A stretch of DNA of 64,000 bases from assembly GCA_013115135.1 (NCBI GenBank), contig JABANP010000293.1, positions 1 to 64,000 on the forward strand, given 5' to 3'. A model generated the notes under the pieces. It worked only from the letters and a program-made list of their open reading frames with translations. It was not told the DNA's origin and did no database searches. Positions 20,516-32,429 of this stretch are shown here, piece by piece. The stretch is from Perkinsus olseni (taxonomy: Eukaryota; Perkinsozoa; Perkinsida; Perkinsidae). Position 1 is the first letter of the stretch, and the number at the start of each line of letters is the position of its first letter. The position numbers were made by a program, and so were the translations under genes.

Positions 20516-20701
20516 CTAATAAGGACACTTACATATGCACCGCTCTTCAAAAGGGACCGCTACCCACATCTACACTGGGGCTCGCAACCTCCACAATAAG
20601 CATAGGCCTTACCGGCAATCAGGCTGTCCGCGGAAATGCTCGGCCTCGACCATCAGCGGCAAGTAGAGCATGCCGACCAGCATGAGATAGACCTTGGCCA
20701 T
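20516..20701 (-). pseudogene. Cysteine-rich prepropeptide, broken copy (array member 5)
   Basis: A signal peptide (MAKVYLMLVGMLYLPLMVEA) opens the frame at 20701, but it stops early. The cysteine region continues in a second frame (CGGCEPQCRCG) and the tail CICKCPY with TAG lies in a third. Two indels or an unrecognised intron would be needed; other members have no intron, so decay is the simpler reading. The shared motifs EPQCRC and CxCxCPY leave little doubt about family membership. Confidence 0.65.
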
Positions 20702-21881
20702 ATTTGAAAGAGCCTGGGGCGAACTAGATGTATAATAGAAGCGCACAACCGATTGTGCATATTTTGACCGCAACGTCCTAGCGTGAAATGATCCGACGCG
20801 CCAAAAAAGTGTTGTATTCTTCTTACTCATACGTGGAACACAAGGGCCAAAGGGAGCTTGTGAGATGGATCTTATGAAAGAGCTATAGCCCAGACTAGCT
20901 CTGCACGCATAAACATAGATGGAGCGGAACTGTTCGCATGCAAGGGTGCATTCGAAGTCGCTACGCTCACCCGCAGATACCTGAGTGTCTTTCGCTCGCC
21001 AACGGTTTCTAGACACCCTGCATGTAATCTGATGAGCTAAACTGAGCTACTATTTTGCCTCTGCTCCCTATTGTTGGGTTTATGATGACTGCCCCTGGCG
21101 AACAGAAACCTAACATAAAGGTAGACAGAATTGTGTCGCAGAAGACATGCAGACCATATGTACAGAAGCAACCGATAGCCTTTCAATCGTACCGGGAATA
21201 GCGGAATGATGCAGCCTCTAACCAAATGGATCATTGTTATACCGAAGCCTAATCACTGGGATCACCGGGTACAAGTTACACACGAAGAAATAGACAACCG
21301 CGACGTAGACACTAGTCGTGGGGCGTGTCACACAGCACCGCGCACCAGGCGTTGTTTAGTAACTAATTTAGTATCGTCAGTGACGATACTAATCCTACAA
21401 CTCTGACGATTCGTCAAGCAAGCGAGTAACTCAACACCAAGAGGCCCTCCCTCCCCAGGAACTCATCCCATTCTGGAGAGAAGTCGTGCTCATCATTTTG
21501 TGATGTACTCAACGCAAAAAAGTACTAAGTTCAGGATTCATTCTACTGTGAGCAGTCTCCGGGAACCGTCTCTGAAATAAATCATGTTAACAGCCTCACC
21601 GAATGCAAAGGTCGGGAGCCGTCCAACGGCAAAATCCATCAAATAATACACAGTAAAACTTCCCGCTTGTTAGCGATCACCGGACCAGGAGTCTGGGTCC
21701 CGGACAGGAAACCCAATCGTACGAGGGAACTCGGGCAGCCTGCGACTCGACCCACAGCTTATATAAACCCAGGTAAGCAGCGACATCGATTAAACAGGCG
21801 GAGTTCAAATCAACTACAGCTCTTTCGGTGCCGAATGTGACCCGCTTCGGTGAAGCCGGAAGCGGGTCTGTTATATCTCGA
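20702..21881. other. Intergenic
   Basis: One palindrome with 12-bp arms (21368-21392); nothing else supported. Confidence 0.35.
21368..21392. repeat. Perfect 12-bp inverted repeat, 1-nt centre
   Basis: Arms 21368-21379 and 21381-21392 round one G. Confidence 0.9.
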
Positions 21882-22076
21882 CTAGTAGGGGCACTGGCAC
21901 ATGCATGGTTTAACAAGACTAGGGTCGCTAGCTACGCATCTGCATTGGGGCTCACAGTCACAAAATATAGAGTCACAGTTACCACTTCCTCCCAGCATAC
22001 GACGATGGTCGAGGAACGGCTCAGCTGCACACAACAGCCAGTAAATGGTCATCAGGGAAAGATGCAATAGAGACAT
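21882..22076 (-). CDS. Cysteine-rich prepropeptide, divergent (array member 6)
   Basis: A 64-residue gene. The signal peptide differs from members 2-4 (MSLLHLSLMTIYWLLCAA), the pro-segment keeps DHRRML, and eight cysteines follow as C-x4-C-x1-C-x3-C-x-C-x10-C-x-C-x-C with EPQCRC and the CPY end. Its flanks do not match the duplication units of members 1-4, so it is an older branch. The pattern of conserved cysteines with variable loops is typical of fast-evolving secreted peptides (general knowledge). Confidence 0.75.
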   Translation of the reverse strand: MSLLHLSLMTIYWLLCAAEPFLDHRRMLGGSGNCDSIFCDCEPQCRCVASDPSLVKPCMCQCPY

Positions 22077-24400
22077 CTTAAAACGACAACTGCTTTTCTT
22101 AAAGACCTCTCAATCAAACTACTTATGAGATGAGGTCACGCCAGGCACGATCGCCGCCGGTGGAATTTGTCGAATCCGAGAAGTGTAACCCGGGTAACAG
22201 AAGGATAATGGAGAAGTTATTCTCAATAACGTATGAGCAGATCAATGGTAAATCACTTGAACCTTGCAGAAAACAAGACCATGGCGTGCACGCCTACGAC
22301 ATGGCGAGAGAACATGAGAGCGAGGTAGGCAACTCTGAACCAGCCTGAGTCATCAATGTGATGCGGCGCACGACGAAGTTTGTGCGCGCGTACACTTCAG
22401 GAGCCGCACGCAGGCACAAGGGCCGCCGCCAAAGGTTCTTTGATGGAAGGCGAGGTAGTAAACTCGCCACTGAAAAACATTTTCTGATGAAAGGGTAGGC
22501 CCTACCCGGTAGGGGGTAAATGAGTGCACCCCTTGTTTGTTACCTGTACGGCTCTGATGCGTCTCTTGGCGCATAGTTGTGTATCTTGGGCGAGCGATAC
22601 TACTGTTCACATTTGATAGTCTTAATTGGTCGTCTTAGTTAAGTGACCATGCCTTAATTAAAGGACTAGTATCGCTATTGTTGCAGTTGGACTTTTTGAC
22701 ACAGTTCACTTCGTCCCAAGCGGCATTGAGTTGTCAGAAAGAACATCACTCTGACGGCGTCTCTGTCTACAGGCTTACCTCTATACGACGTCTAAACTGT
22801 GTAACAGTTTTGCTTCTGTGCGGTAAACGGATCCCCTTCTCGAGATTCCCTCGTCTTTCTCTCATGAGAGGGATGGCGTTTTCACCTTCACGTACAGCGT
22901 TCTAGTCCAGAGCTGATGCGGCGTTGTCCCTCGTTCTCGATTAGCACGAAGTGGGGAGCTGTAGTTGTCTCGTTTCCTTCTCTCCTCCATCATCATGATC
23001 GCATCAGGCAACCCTCTTCTACGAGAAAACGCGAGCCCCCTCAGCCAATCGGATCGAGCCAAGTGCTGCCACTGCTTCTAGTGACAAGCTCCTCGGTCCT
23101 TCCTCGCCGAGGTAACCTCGGCAGCTCCACTAAGCCCCCTAGTCCTAGCAAGGCTCTACGCGGGTCACACCGTGTGTCGGCGGAGCTCAGCGATCAACCC
23201 CCAGGGGACACTCCAAGATCACCACCTTGAGCGATTGTTACTCCACCCATTCGGATTTCCTTCTTGAGTCCTACCGACGATATGGATGATGAAACCAGGA
23301 GGTTCTCGCGAAGCGCTCTCTCTGAAGAACGCCCTTCATCACCGTTGCGGTGACGACGGTATCAATTATTCGAATTATTCAATCTTCCATCTAACCATTC
23401 GTCACCAACCCACACGCACAACGAGTCCAACCGCTTACTTGCGAAGACACAGTCACTGCGAGGCTTACCAGCCGACCAAAACAACGTCAATGTGTCGCCC
23501 CTGCACGTGTCACATCCTTGCCTCCTCCCTACGCCCTGTCGAAGCGACCAAATCGCTCATGAGTCATGACCCTACCTATCCGGCCTATGTCATTATCTAC
23601 TCGAAGATATGTTGAAGATATGGTGCGACTCGAGCTGGACTTGGCCACGGTACCACCTCCTCTCCTCCCACGCGTTCCGACGCGGTTTTCCAATCCATCG
23701 ACAAAACAGGAGGCTGGTCGTCGTCTGAGACCAAGTCAATTTATGTATCACCGCCCTGCTGACCTTTCATGATTAACCGTCACGATGGGTTCCCTAAATA
23801 ACATTACCTCTTATTAGCTATTCTATACGACGACACATAGCTACCCAATATGTAACTTCTCGTGTTCAGATACAGCTGACGCGTCACTTTCCTCGCGAGG
23901 GAGCAGACGTACCAACAAGCGAGAAGAGTGGACACTCAGACCCGCCGCAGCATAATGCACACCGCTCGAGGAGTCGAAAAAAGAAATTGTTTTTATTGAT
24001 TCTTTGGAAGGATCAGATCATAACGAATCCTGGGGTCCTTTAGATCTGTTTTTCCCGATTTTCTTATTTTTCGATGTGGAAAAAATAAAACGAAAAGAAA
24101 CCACAGAAAGGCGTGTGGCGTCCCCTCATACCACCGTACTTCCTGAACGACCAGACTATCGCCTACCGTAATTTACGACTAACAACGAAAGACACGCGAC
24201 ACCGCACAAATGATGATGTTATGATGACGCGATTGGATGGTGCACAGAGGCAATAGTGTGGTATTAATCATCATCAACTTTCGGACAACATCACGTGAAT
24301 ATCACCATTCCTGAACAAGTGTCGTCATCACTGCTACCACACTAAGAACATCAACGATGTCACTGCTCTCGCTGCAATTATGCTGCAAAATAACGGCCAG
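22077..24400. other. Gene-poor interval
   Basis: Only short uncorroborated frames. A small palindrome lies at 22493-22507. The boundary separates the secreted-peptide region from the conserved-gene block. Confidence 0.4.
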
Positions 24401-26170
24401 TCACTCCAAACCGCACATCGCTAAGTTCAGCTTGCTGCCTGCCTTGCTGTCAATGCGCTTATCAATTCTACGCTTCCGTCGATCGACATAGTCGCTGAAC
24501 CCTGGAATGTCCTTTATAGTATACCTAACAGAGACAAGATATTTCCATGCAATGCCAGCTTCGACCTAAGATACTTGTTGAGCCGATCAGGGTTGTTTCC
24601 CTGCAACCACAAATCCACTAACGCTGTATTGGTGAAGAGCTCGGACGGAACAGTAGAGAGGCGATTATACGACAGATCCATATGCCTGAAGGAACAGCAC
24701 ACGAGGTCAAACTGGTAGGAAGTAGGGGAAAATTCCGGGTGGACAGATTTTCACATAGCGGTATGCAACAAAGCACGGCGGTTAAGACTCTATGCTTTTT
24801 CTGTCTGAGTCGATCCCTATAGAAAAAACGGTGCAACGCTTCTTCTTCCTAATGCTAGCAGTCGAAATCATTTCACATAGTTTTTGCATCGATTAAAATC
24901 ACAAGAACGAGTCTAGTGGGCCTTTACCAACTTCTTAGCTTTTTCTCTCTCCCAGAATTCAATGTGGAGCGGTCCCTGTATCATCAACGTGTATCAACAA
25001 GTTTTCGTGAAATATAGAGCTGCAAAACTATGAAGACAGGGAAGCAAAAATTCACGACAAATTATCCAAACACCGATACTCCTAAGAGCCTACCGAGGCT
25101 TTCAGTGCCGTCGCAGTTCGTACAACTGCACTGTAACGCTTTGTGTTCTGCGAGTGTAAGGAGACACCATCAATGCAACGCGAGAAGCCTTCGAAATCTG
25201 GCTGAAGGCTTCGAAAGTGGCTGAAATATTTCAAAAAATTTCACTGAATTTTTCACATTTTATGGAATTTGCCAACCGACACCAACCTTACGTGAGTCGG
25301 TCCAACTGAACGTCACCACCATTATCAGGCCACTGTATTTCTATAATCTTGTTGTGCCTAGAATCAAATAGAAAACGAATCTTGCTCCACTTGCAATTCC
25401 TCAACGTACTCTGCTTTAACAGTGGTTAACGTTTTGCTGGCTACTCGAAATAAGACCTTCGTGGGGATGGTCTGCAATTGATTTCCCGAGACATCGACAT
25501 CGGTAAGCGCATTCAACGTTTCTGATGAAAAAATTGTAAAATAAATTTCGCCTTCACACGAGCAACTCACCGAAGACCTCCTCTCCTATATGGGACAATT
25601 TGTTATTCGAGAGATTGAGTTCGACGAGGGAACCCGGGAAGGCATATCCGCCGACCTTCTCAATTTTATTATCCTGCAACTGCAGTGACTGTAACTCTGA
25701 GAAGAGGAATCTTATCTCGAACCTTGCAAGATACGAAAGAGGTCAGGTTATTACTTATGAGGAAAACCAATGAGGAAGGGACTTCCTTGAGTTGATTAGA
25801 GCTAAGATTGAGCTTTAGCAGACTAGCATGCCAAGCAACTTCCTCTGGCAAAGTTGTTAGCCGATTGAAGGCCAAGTCAAGAGTTCGGAGATCCTCCATG
25901 CTACACGCATCCTCGGGTAGTGACCGCAATGCACATTCGCGCAGCGCCTGCTTCGACGTAAGATACCACAACACCTGCCCATCCCCGTACTACCAAAACT
26001 TTCGTTTGCGAAGCTTGCCGGCATTTTCCCTCGATCACCGCTTGCAACTGAGCCGACTTAGACCGTCCAGTCTTCTGTAGGGTCCCGACGGTGGAGTCGT
26101 TATTCATGGCGCTGTGGGGCTCATCCACGCTGTCTCGGGGGTGGAAGGCTGTACTACAGGAACAGCCCAT
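24401..26170 (-). CDS. LRRC57: LRRC57-like leucine-rich repeat protein, N-terminal lipidation signal
   Basis: Seven exons: 26170-26039, 25947-25755, 25696-25571, 25521-25410, 25357-25292, 24685 to about 24525, and about 24501-24401 (about 296 residues). The N terminus MGCSCS offers Gly2 for myristoylation and Cys3/Cys5 for palmitoylation. LQKTG near residue 32 and the following repeats (LRTLDLAFNRLTTLPEEV, LLKLNLSSNQLKEVPSSL, LVELNLSNNKLSHI, LTDVDVSGNQLQTIP, MDLSYNRLSTVPSEL) match LRRC57, including a C-terminal helix YVDRRKRRIDK. LRRC57 is a membrane-associated scaffold-type protein. The last junction is unsettled: the simplest in-frame solution needs a 23-nt intron, but longer introns from upstream donors to CAG at 24495 also close. 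Intron 5 is long (606 nt). Confidence 0.8.
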
Positions 26171-26476
26171 CGAGAGTGTCGAGGAAAGTAATCACGAGGA
26201 ATCTTGTAAACCACAAGCTGCAGACGATAAAATCTTCGCTGTGCGGAAGATACCACCCTGAGGAGCTACAACGCAAGTGAAAACAGCTTATCACATCAAC
26301 ATAGTTATCAAAGACATGTGCGAGTCTAGTTGCTTATTTCAGTTCAAAACCGAAGCGGCGAAGCGAAGCGCTTCTATCTGTCATAGGGGTCAACAAAGAA
26401 GATGTTGCACCAAATGTATGGTACGACATTAGTAAGGTGACGATAAGGATCCACGTAGTGCTCCGGAAGACCCATT

Positions 26477-26927
26477 TTAAGTTTGTACCTGAAAAGCGTA
26501 TCTTTCGAACCCGTCAAGTGCACGCTTCGACCTGAAGCACGGTATATTGCCGCAGAAGCCCATATTTCCGACGACCACTGTCGAGCTGTTGAGCAGCTCG
26601 CGATGGACGGGATCGCTCTCGTTGGCGAGGGTGTGAAGGTACGAGCACACCAGACGAGAGAAATCCAGGTAGCCAGCAAGACCTGAAGGAGGGTATCCTG
26701 CGAGTTGGGCGAGGAGTGGTATGCATACTACCAGCATCATCATTTCCACCAGCTTCCTTCTTGAGCTGAGCAGTGTGTCCACGGGGAGCATGGAACTGGG
26801 TCGCGGCGTAGCGAATTGCATCAACGACGATCTCGTGCAGCACCGGGTCCTGAGAATGCCACCGGGTGGCGAAGCCAGCTGCTTCCCTAGAAACGTAGAT
26901 TATAGAATGAATTAGGAGAGTAAGCAT
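26477..26927 (-). CDS. Two-exon protein, unassigned
   Basis: Exon 1 (26927-26732) and exon 2 (26697-26477) join in frame across a 34-nt intron (GTAGTATG...ACTCGCAG), giving about 138 residues. The start MLTLLIHSIIYVS is hydrophobic. Exon 2 has several cysteines (GFCGNIPCFRS). No family recognised. A GTACAAAC donor inside the last codons leaves open a further exon towards 26375. Confidence 0.45.
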
Positions 26928-27249
26928 CCCGCACTAGAAAGGCTCCCACATTTCGAGGTGTGAAAATGGACAGTCTTATTATAACAACCTGATAATATCG
27001 GGAGAAAGCAACCGCGGGCGACGACCGCAGAAAGCCTATCTGCGTAATCTTTACAGGCACGGAGAACAGGGACCAGCTGTTACTACTCGGGAATAATTAC
27101 CATCGATATTCACCCATGGTCGAAGTATTCCCTTGATACATTCTCTCTTCATCATCCTCCCTCACACTCATAAAATTGACGTTATTAATGATCACCGGGA
27201 AATAATAACAATCATCAACTACTAATAAGCTATTATTAATAGCTATCAT

Positions 27250-27804
27250 TTATGTGAGAGGATGATAGACATTTAAAACCGAACCCACAGAACCCCTGAA
27301 GAGTTCTACTACCGAATCCACAAGTTTCTTGGCGGTCTTGCTATGACTGGCACCAACGATCAGATGCTCTGGGTCGTAGACTTGCTGGATATTAGCAGTG
27401 CCTGAATAAAGACGGGTCGTAGCTGGCGAAGTAGCATAAAATTTAGTGAAAGCAGTTGTAGCTGACAAAGTAGCATAAAATTTAGTGAAAGCAGTTGTAG
27501 CTGACAAAGTAGCATAAAAGTACATGAAAACGATTGTAGCTGACAAAGTAGCATAAAACTAAATGAAAACGGTTGTAGCTGGCAAAGTAGCATAAAACTC
27601 AATGAAAACAGTTGTAGCTGGCAAAGTAGCATAAAACTCACCTCCTTGCATACGCTGGGAAGGGGCAAACTTCTTCGACGCGACTAGTCGCTGCGCAGCT
27701 GAGGACACGACAATCACGTTCTTAATGCTGAGGAGACGCTACTCACGTTTAACGGGACGATAAGAGTTCCACTCCTCCGAGATCTCATGGTAGTACGTTA
27801 CCAC
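27250..27804 (-). CDS. C-terminal exons of an unassigned gene with a minisatellite intron
   Basis: Exons 27804-27747, 27698-27642 and 27401-27250 join in frame (introns 48 and 240 nt) and end at TAA. The encoded stretch (YYHEISEEWNSYRPVK, then VASKKFAPSQRM, then QQVYDPEHLIVGASHSK and a helical tail) looks like a conserved soluble protein, but I cannot name it. Upstream exons probably reach about 28030, where a basic region (SPSRRNRGGG) is open. The last intron is almost entirely a 39-bp tandem repeat. Confidence 0.5.
27419..27640. repeat. 39-bp minisatellite, about 5.7 copies
   Basis: Units start at 27419, 27458, 27497, 27536, 27575 and 27614. The core GTAGCTGACAAAGTAGCATA is constant and the second half varies (AAATTTAGTG to AAACTCAATG). 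The period is 13 codons and units stay open on the minus strand. The array lies inside the intron 27641-27402. Confidence 0.92.
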
Positions 27805-28123
27805 CTGATGGGGGTATTGGTAGTACGATTTGTGGGAAATGTGGTATGGAGGTCACCCCGCCGCCTCTGTTCCGTCTACTGGGAGATCTCCTGCTGTTGC
27901 CGGCTATACGACGAGGGCCGCTGAATGCATGGGCGCGTGGAGACCCGCGGATGGGCATTTTATGGATTGGATAAACGCCTCCACATAGAATCGAACCAGA
28001 GACCTCCCGCAAACCCCCACGGTAACGCAGCACAAGCCTGTGAATAGCCGCTTGAAACTGAGTGCGATTTCACCGAGGAGTGGTATGAGTCTGCACGCAC
28101 ACCCAAGCGGTAGTCAGTAATAA

Positions 28124-28750
28124 TCACTCCAGATTATCAAGATCAATATCGGAGTCGTCGTCATCGTCGAAGGCTCTCCGGGCGAACTGACCAAACCAGT
28201 TCACTTTCCCTCACGCCCACGCCTTCTCTATCACCTTAATATTGCCGGCACCTCCGCTTTGTTTCTCGACATGCTCTAAGAGCTCCACGAGAGTCCCCTC
28301 ATCTGAAGAGCAGCGATAGTCCAACGAGTAAGTCCCTCGGTCTATCCATCGAGCAGACCCGGGTTCGGACCCCAGCAGTACCTATTCGTTGCTGTAACCT
28401 TCCCGACTGGGCGCTCTGTATGATGAGGCTCTCCACAGCGCGCTGCTTCTCGGGCTTGACAAGACCAATGCGATTCACTAAAAGAGGTGGGCTCAACTCC
28501 ACCGGCCCTCGGACGATTACATCTTTCCAGGGCCTCTGGTTCCATCATAGATCGAACTGCTACTCTCCTACGCTCCTCCATAGCTCTGAAGATACCAAGG
28601 TTGAAGCATGCAGGATACAAAATAGGCCAAGTTGCAGCGCGCTGAGTACTCCTTCTGCTGTTGCATCTCCTTCTGTCGCTGCTGCTGTTGCTGCTGCGAG
28701 CTCATCTGAGCAGCGTTCTGCACGGCCGAGGCTTCCTCGTTAGCGTCCAT
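28124..28750 (-). CDS. PDCD5: PDCD5 / TFAR19-family protein
   Basis: Five exons (28750-28650, 28585-28521, 28477-28382, 28302-28235, 28186-28124) separated by introns of 64, 43, 79 and 48 nt give 130 residues, close to the usual ~125. The Gln-rich N-terminal helix leads into EERRRVAVRSMMEPEALER, the hallmark LNRIGLVKPEK, then AQSGRL and an acidic end (FARRAFDDDDDSDIDLDN). PDCD5 is a small three-helix-bundle protein of eukaryotes and archaea linked to apoptosis and chaperonin (TRiC/CCT) binding. The start is the first in-frame ATG giving the standard length. It is divergently arranged with the KH gene, 229 nt apart. Confidence 0.95.
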
Positions 28751-28979
28751 CAAAATTAACCCAATAAATTCAAACTGATTGAACCATCTCCCGTACCAAC
28801 GAGACAACAGCAACTCTCCCTCACGAAACAAGACGGGTAGAGTCATCGGGCGTGCGCTTTTTTCGATACTATCGCGCGCGCCCAAAAATCGGAGCTTCGC
28901 AACTTCTACGAGTTTTGGGGTCAACGTACCGGTCGATCGAAGAAGTTTGGTGGAGAAGTAAACTGAACTTGTATTTTGC

Positions 28980-30917
28980 ATGCCTCTTCCGTCAACCTCG
29001 GATACCATCTCTCGCGATTATCTCGACGCCAAGGCCATCGCCTTCGCCACCGGGCCTTACTGGATCAAACTTCTAGTATCTAACGCCCTTGCGGGATCCA
29101 TAATAGGTCAGCTTCAACCTAAGATACTTCAACAGTGACATCACAGGTCCGCATGGCAGCAGACTGAGTAAGTTGGAGCTCGACACTGCCACTGTCATTC
29201 GGATATCTCCCAAGGGCCAGTTCTTCCCGACCACTCACGACCGTGTCATGGTTATCGCCGCTAAAGACGGGTAAAAAGATACGCTCGAACTCACAGGAGG
29301 GTTCTCATTCTCAGTCAAGGAGCCTCCAGGGCGATTCGACGAATTTGTGGTACGATATTGAAGTTGGGCTGTCATCTACATTCAACGCAACAAGCTCGAG
29401 GCCACCAGAAGGACGTGTCTATCGCCCTTCGTTTGGCAGTGCCGAGTGAGTTCGGGTCGACCGTTGCGTTGATCAAAATTGGTGCCTATTATGCATGTGT
29501 TCTTAGAAGAACATTTTCACGAAATTTTTGAGAAAAAATATCGGAATTTTCAGATTGCATTGCAAGGGCATATTGATCGATCCACGTTAATGCATAGCGC
29601 ATTATTCTTTATCTTTCTCTTCTCCTGACGACTTGTCACCATCGCACTTCCTCGTGTAGCCGTGTTTCTGCGGCTCGCCAATCCCCGCTCAGTCGAGTTC
29701 CATTTCGTCCCGTCATTCTCCTGTACGGTCATGTAGGCTAACTCATCCCCGTTGCGTAATCATATTCATTATTTTGCCGGAAAACGAGTTTGATTGAATT
29801 TTGTGCGTTTGAGTCTCTCTACTTTGATACTGCCTGCCGATACCTGCTTCGTCTAGAGCTGCGTTTAAAGAAGAGAAAATTTTTTATCATTGGAATTGAG
29901 AAAGGGTGTTTATCTTCATAAGCATTTAGATTAATAGATTACATCATTTTTATTCAGCCACAGTCGTTGTTATTGTTGCCCATTTTTGGCCGCAATGATG
30001 ATCTTCAAGTTGTAGAGATCTCTTCCTAAGGACTTCCTTTCCGGGTAGTACCGTGTGCCCGACATATTATAGGATTTGGGCAAGTATTGGTATTGGATAT
30101 TGATTAATTTCGCTTTAAATATTGCTTATTTCATATTCAATAAAACTTAACGTCGAGTCCCCGCAAGGTGTTTCTCTCAGAAAGCACCGTAAATAGCATC
30201 ATCGGCCACGGCGGAGTTCACGCTCGACGATTTGAGGCTAGCACCGGAGTCGCCATGGTAGTTGGGGAGAGGATACAGGGATGTCAGGAACGGGTGGGGA
30301 AGGGGGCTCGACTATCATACCGGAATACTTCTGGTTCTCATCACAATGAGTGGGAAATTATTATCGATGTTAAGCGAGATAACGATAAATGCTTGTTTCT
30401 CTTGGTTACATAAATTATTACAAGGATACAAAGGACGGGTGAGGCAGGAAAATTCCGACTTTAGGGTGGCGGTAAGTCTGAGCTGGTCATGACGGTCCGA
30501 TCTGAATTAGTGTTGAGGTCTCTGAGGATTGTCCATGTCGTTTTATAAGCGAGATTGAAGATGAACCGAATAGGTAATTATTACTGTTTATCTTGAGATG
30601 ACAGAGTAGAGGAAGTGCTAGTAGAATCATTTTTGTTTTATCACAACGAGGGTAAAAATCCTCGGCAATTAGGCGAGTAATTTCCGCTGTAAATTTGTAC
30701 GCTATAGCTTGGAGACTGATGAAAACGATTATGCTACCAAACCCGATCGGTCTATTGTGTGTCGCCGTTCAGCTGGTGCGCTGCTCAGGTGGTGGAGCTC
30801 TACGGCCCTTCAGAACGCATCATCATCGCTGTCTGCGATCTCGCCGAGAACGTCTTCAAAGTCCATCCACTGGTTCGAAGGCACATAGGTGTTCTATACA
30901 CAACCACACAAGAGTAA
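28980..30917 (+). CDS. Two-KH-domain RNA-binding protein (NOVA/PCBP type)
   Basis: Exons 28980-29106, 29147-29270, 29315-29445, 30181-30257 and 30789-30917 join in frame (introns 40, 44, 735 and 531 nt), about 195 residues. KH1 spans exons 1-3: WIKLLVSNALAGSIIG, GxxG loop GPHG, then LDTATVIRIS..FFPTTHDRVMVI, the NOVA/PCBP-type variant. KH2 spans exons 3-5: LRLAVPKSTVNSIIG, loop GHGG, RRFEASTGVAM then VELYGPSERII. These proteins bind pyrimidine-rich single-stranded RNA and act in splicing or mRNA control. For intron 2 I prefer the acceptor TTCTCAG (29314); a 26-nt intron ending at 29296 keeps the same frame and adds six residues. The 3' end could hold further exons. Confidence 0.88.
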
Positions 30918-32429
30918 TAATAATCTTCGCTTCCGATTTGGGAGGGTCGACGCTGTTCAGGACACCGGAAGATTCTTGCTTTGAGGTTACCCTGAGAATA
31001 TCTTTCAAGTTGTGTATCTTTCCCGACTTGAATGCAGCACAGGTTGGGTGGGAGTGCGGAGCGCAGGTTCGTGCAACTTCTGTCTGATATCTTTCCTTTC
31101 GTCATATCTTTCAGGTTCACAGTATCGCAGCAGGGAAGGGCGGTGATTCGTGTTGCCGAGCTTTTGTCGTGGAAGGTAGTACAGGGTTGCCGATTCGACC
31201 CAGTCGAAGTAGTAGTAGCAGCAGCTGGGCTTTAAACAATGGACCTGGTTTCGACCGCTATGATTCAGAAGTCTTCCGTGGCCGTTGTTTTGGCCGTATT
31301 TGAGCTAGCCCAGAGGCATGGGGTTTCATGTCATCTCATAACGCCATCGTGTTTCATCTGAATTTTGGCAGATTGATATTTTTCCACTTTCGTTTCGCGA
31401 ATTTCCACATTACTGTGAGTCATTTTCAAGTCGATTTTTGGGCAAACTCCGTGCAATTGGAATCGTTCGGGAAATAGTAATAGCAGCAGTCCTTGAATAG
31501 TGATGGAGTCTTTCGATTATTATAATTGAGAAGTTCTTCGAGGGCGTCGTTTCGGTGGTAAGGGAGTTATTCTAGAAAGGTAGGGTCGGGGTGGTCGGTG
31601 GAAAAATTCCGGAACTCAGGATCGAGTATTTTTGCCTGTAGGAAATGTTGCTGAGTTTAATTCTGAGGCTTAGAATTGGCGATCACCGTTAGCCGGTTCT
31701 GAAAGATCTTGGGCGGAATGCTACTGATAGCTGGTTGACTCAGACAGAGAAATTATGGGAAATTTTCGTTGGTAAATTTCGAAATTTCTGATAGAAATAT
31801 GGGAATCGAAACTATGGTGTGAATTTTATAGTAGATATGCTATGTCAGTCTAATTTGTTTCATTTACGAGCGAAGCTGTCTTCCCCCGAGTTGGGGCGTA
31901 TTTTCGTCAGGTACCGTAACATCCGTAATTCGTGCTCATCAGAGACTAGTGGCTCTGTCGAAGCTATATGGTAGTAGCAGGACTACTAGTGATGACAAAC
32001 ACGACGCGGGAGTCTTCGGAGGCTGAGGATATCCTCAACTATCGTTTTTCGAGTTTTTATTCACTTATTGTGGGTATCATGATCCTCACCATTTTAACGC
32101 TCTTACTTCCTGCATGCTAGTTCTAATTAACAATTCGGTCACGCCAGCGGCCCTCAGTTTCACTACCAGTGAGTGTTGTGTGGGAAGGGACAACCGATGC
32201 TGCTGGTCCTCTGTGGGCAGTCTTCGCGAATCTCCAACTGAAGGCTCTCGCACCTTGTGAAATCTTAAGGATTCCATTACTTATCATTCAGTCTTTGATT
32301 TCTATCTATATTTCAACTGAATAGAGCATTGATCAGCCTTGGATAAGCTCCATCAATTTTGGGGAAATTTCTTCAATCACTAGTACCCGCTTTTTCCTAT
32401 CAGCTAAGTTTGGTCGTCACTTCCTAGAC
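30918..32429. other. Intergenic
   Basis: No frame with recognisable content. Probably the 3' region of the KH gene and the upstream region of BUD31. Confidence 0.4.

Noticed and set aside
27970..28030. Minus-strand CTGGTTCGATTC resembling a T arm
   Set aside because: The rest of the cloverleaf does not fold, and the stretch overlaps a probable coding or leader region of the gene at 27250-27804.
28303..28381. tRNA-like B-box (GGGTTCGGACCCC) suggesting a tRNA or SINE
   Set aside because: It lies wholly inside a PDCD5 intron; no acceptor stem or A-box at the right distance could be paired.
24555..29120. Recurring GTATCTTAGGTCGAAG-like phrase (24558, 25948, 29105, also 5498 and 36823), suspected spliced-leader or regulatory motif
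   Set aside because: At 24558 it falls in or next to coding sequence, and at 25948 and 29105 it lies in short introns; spacing to gene starts is not constant, so chance plus splice-site bias explains it.
29271..29296. A 26-nt intron in the KH gene
   Set aside because: A better acceptor 18 nt downstream gives an ordinary 44-nt intron in the same frame.
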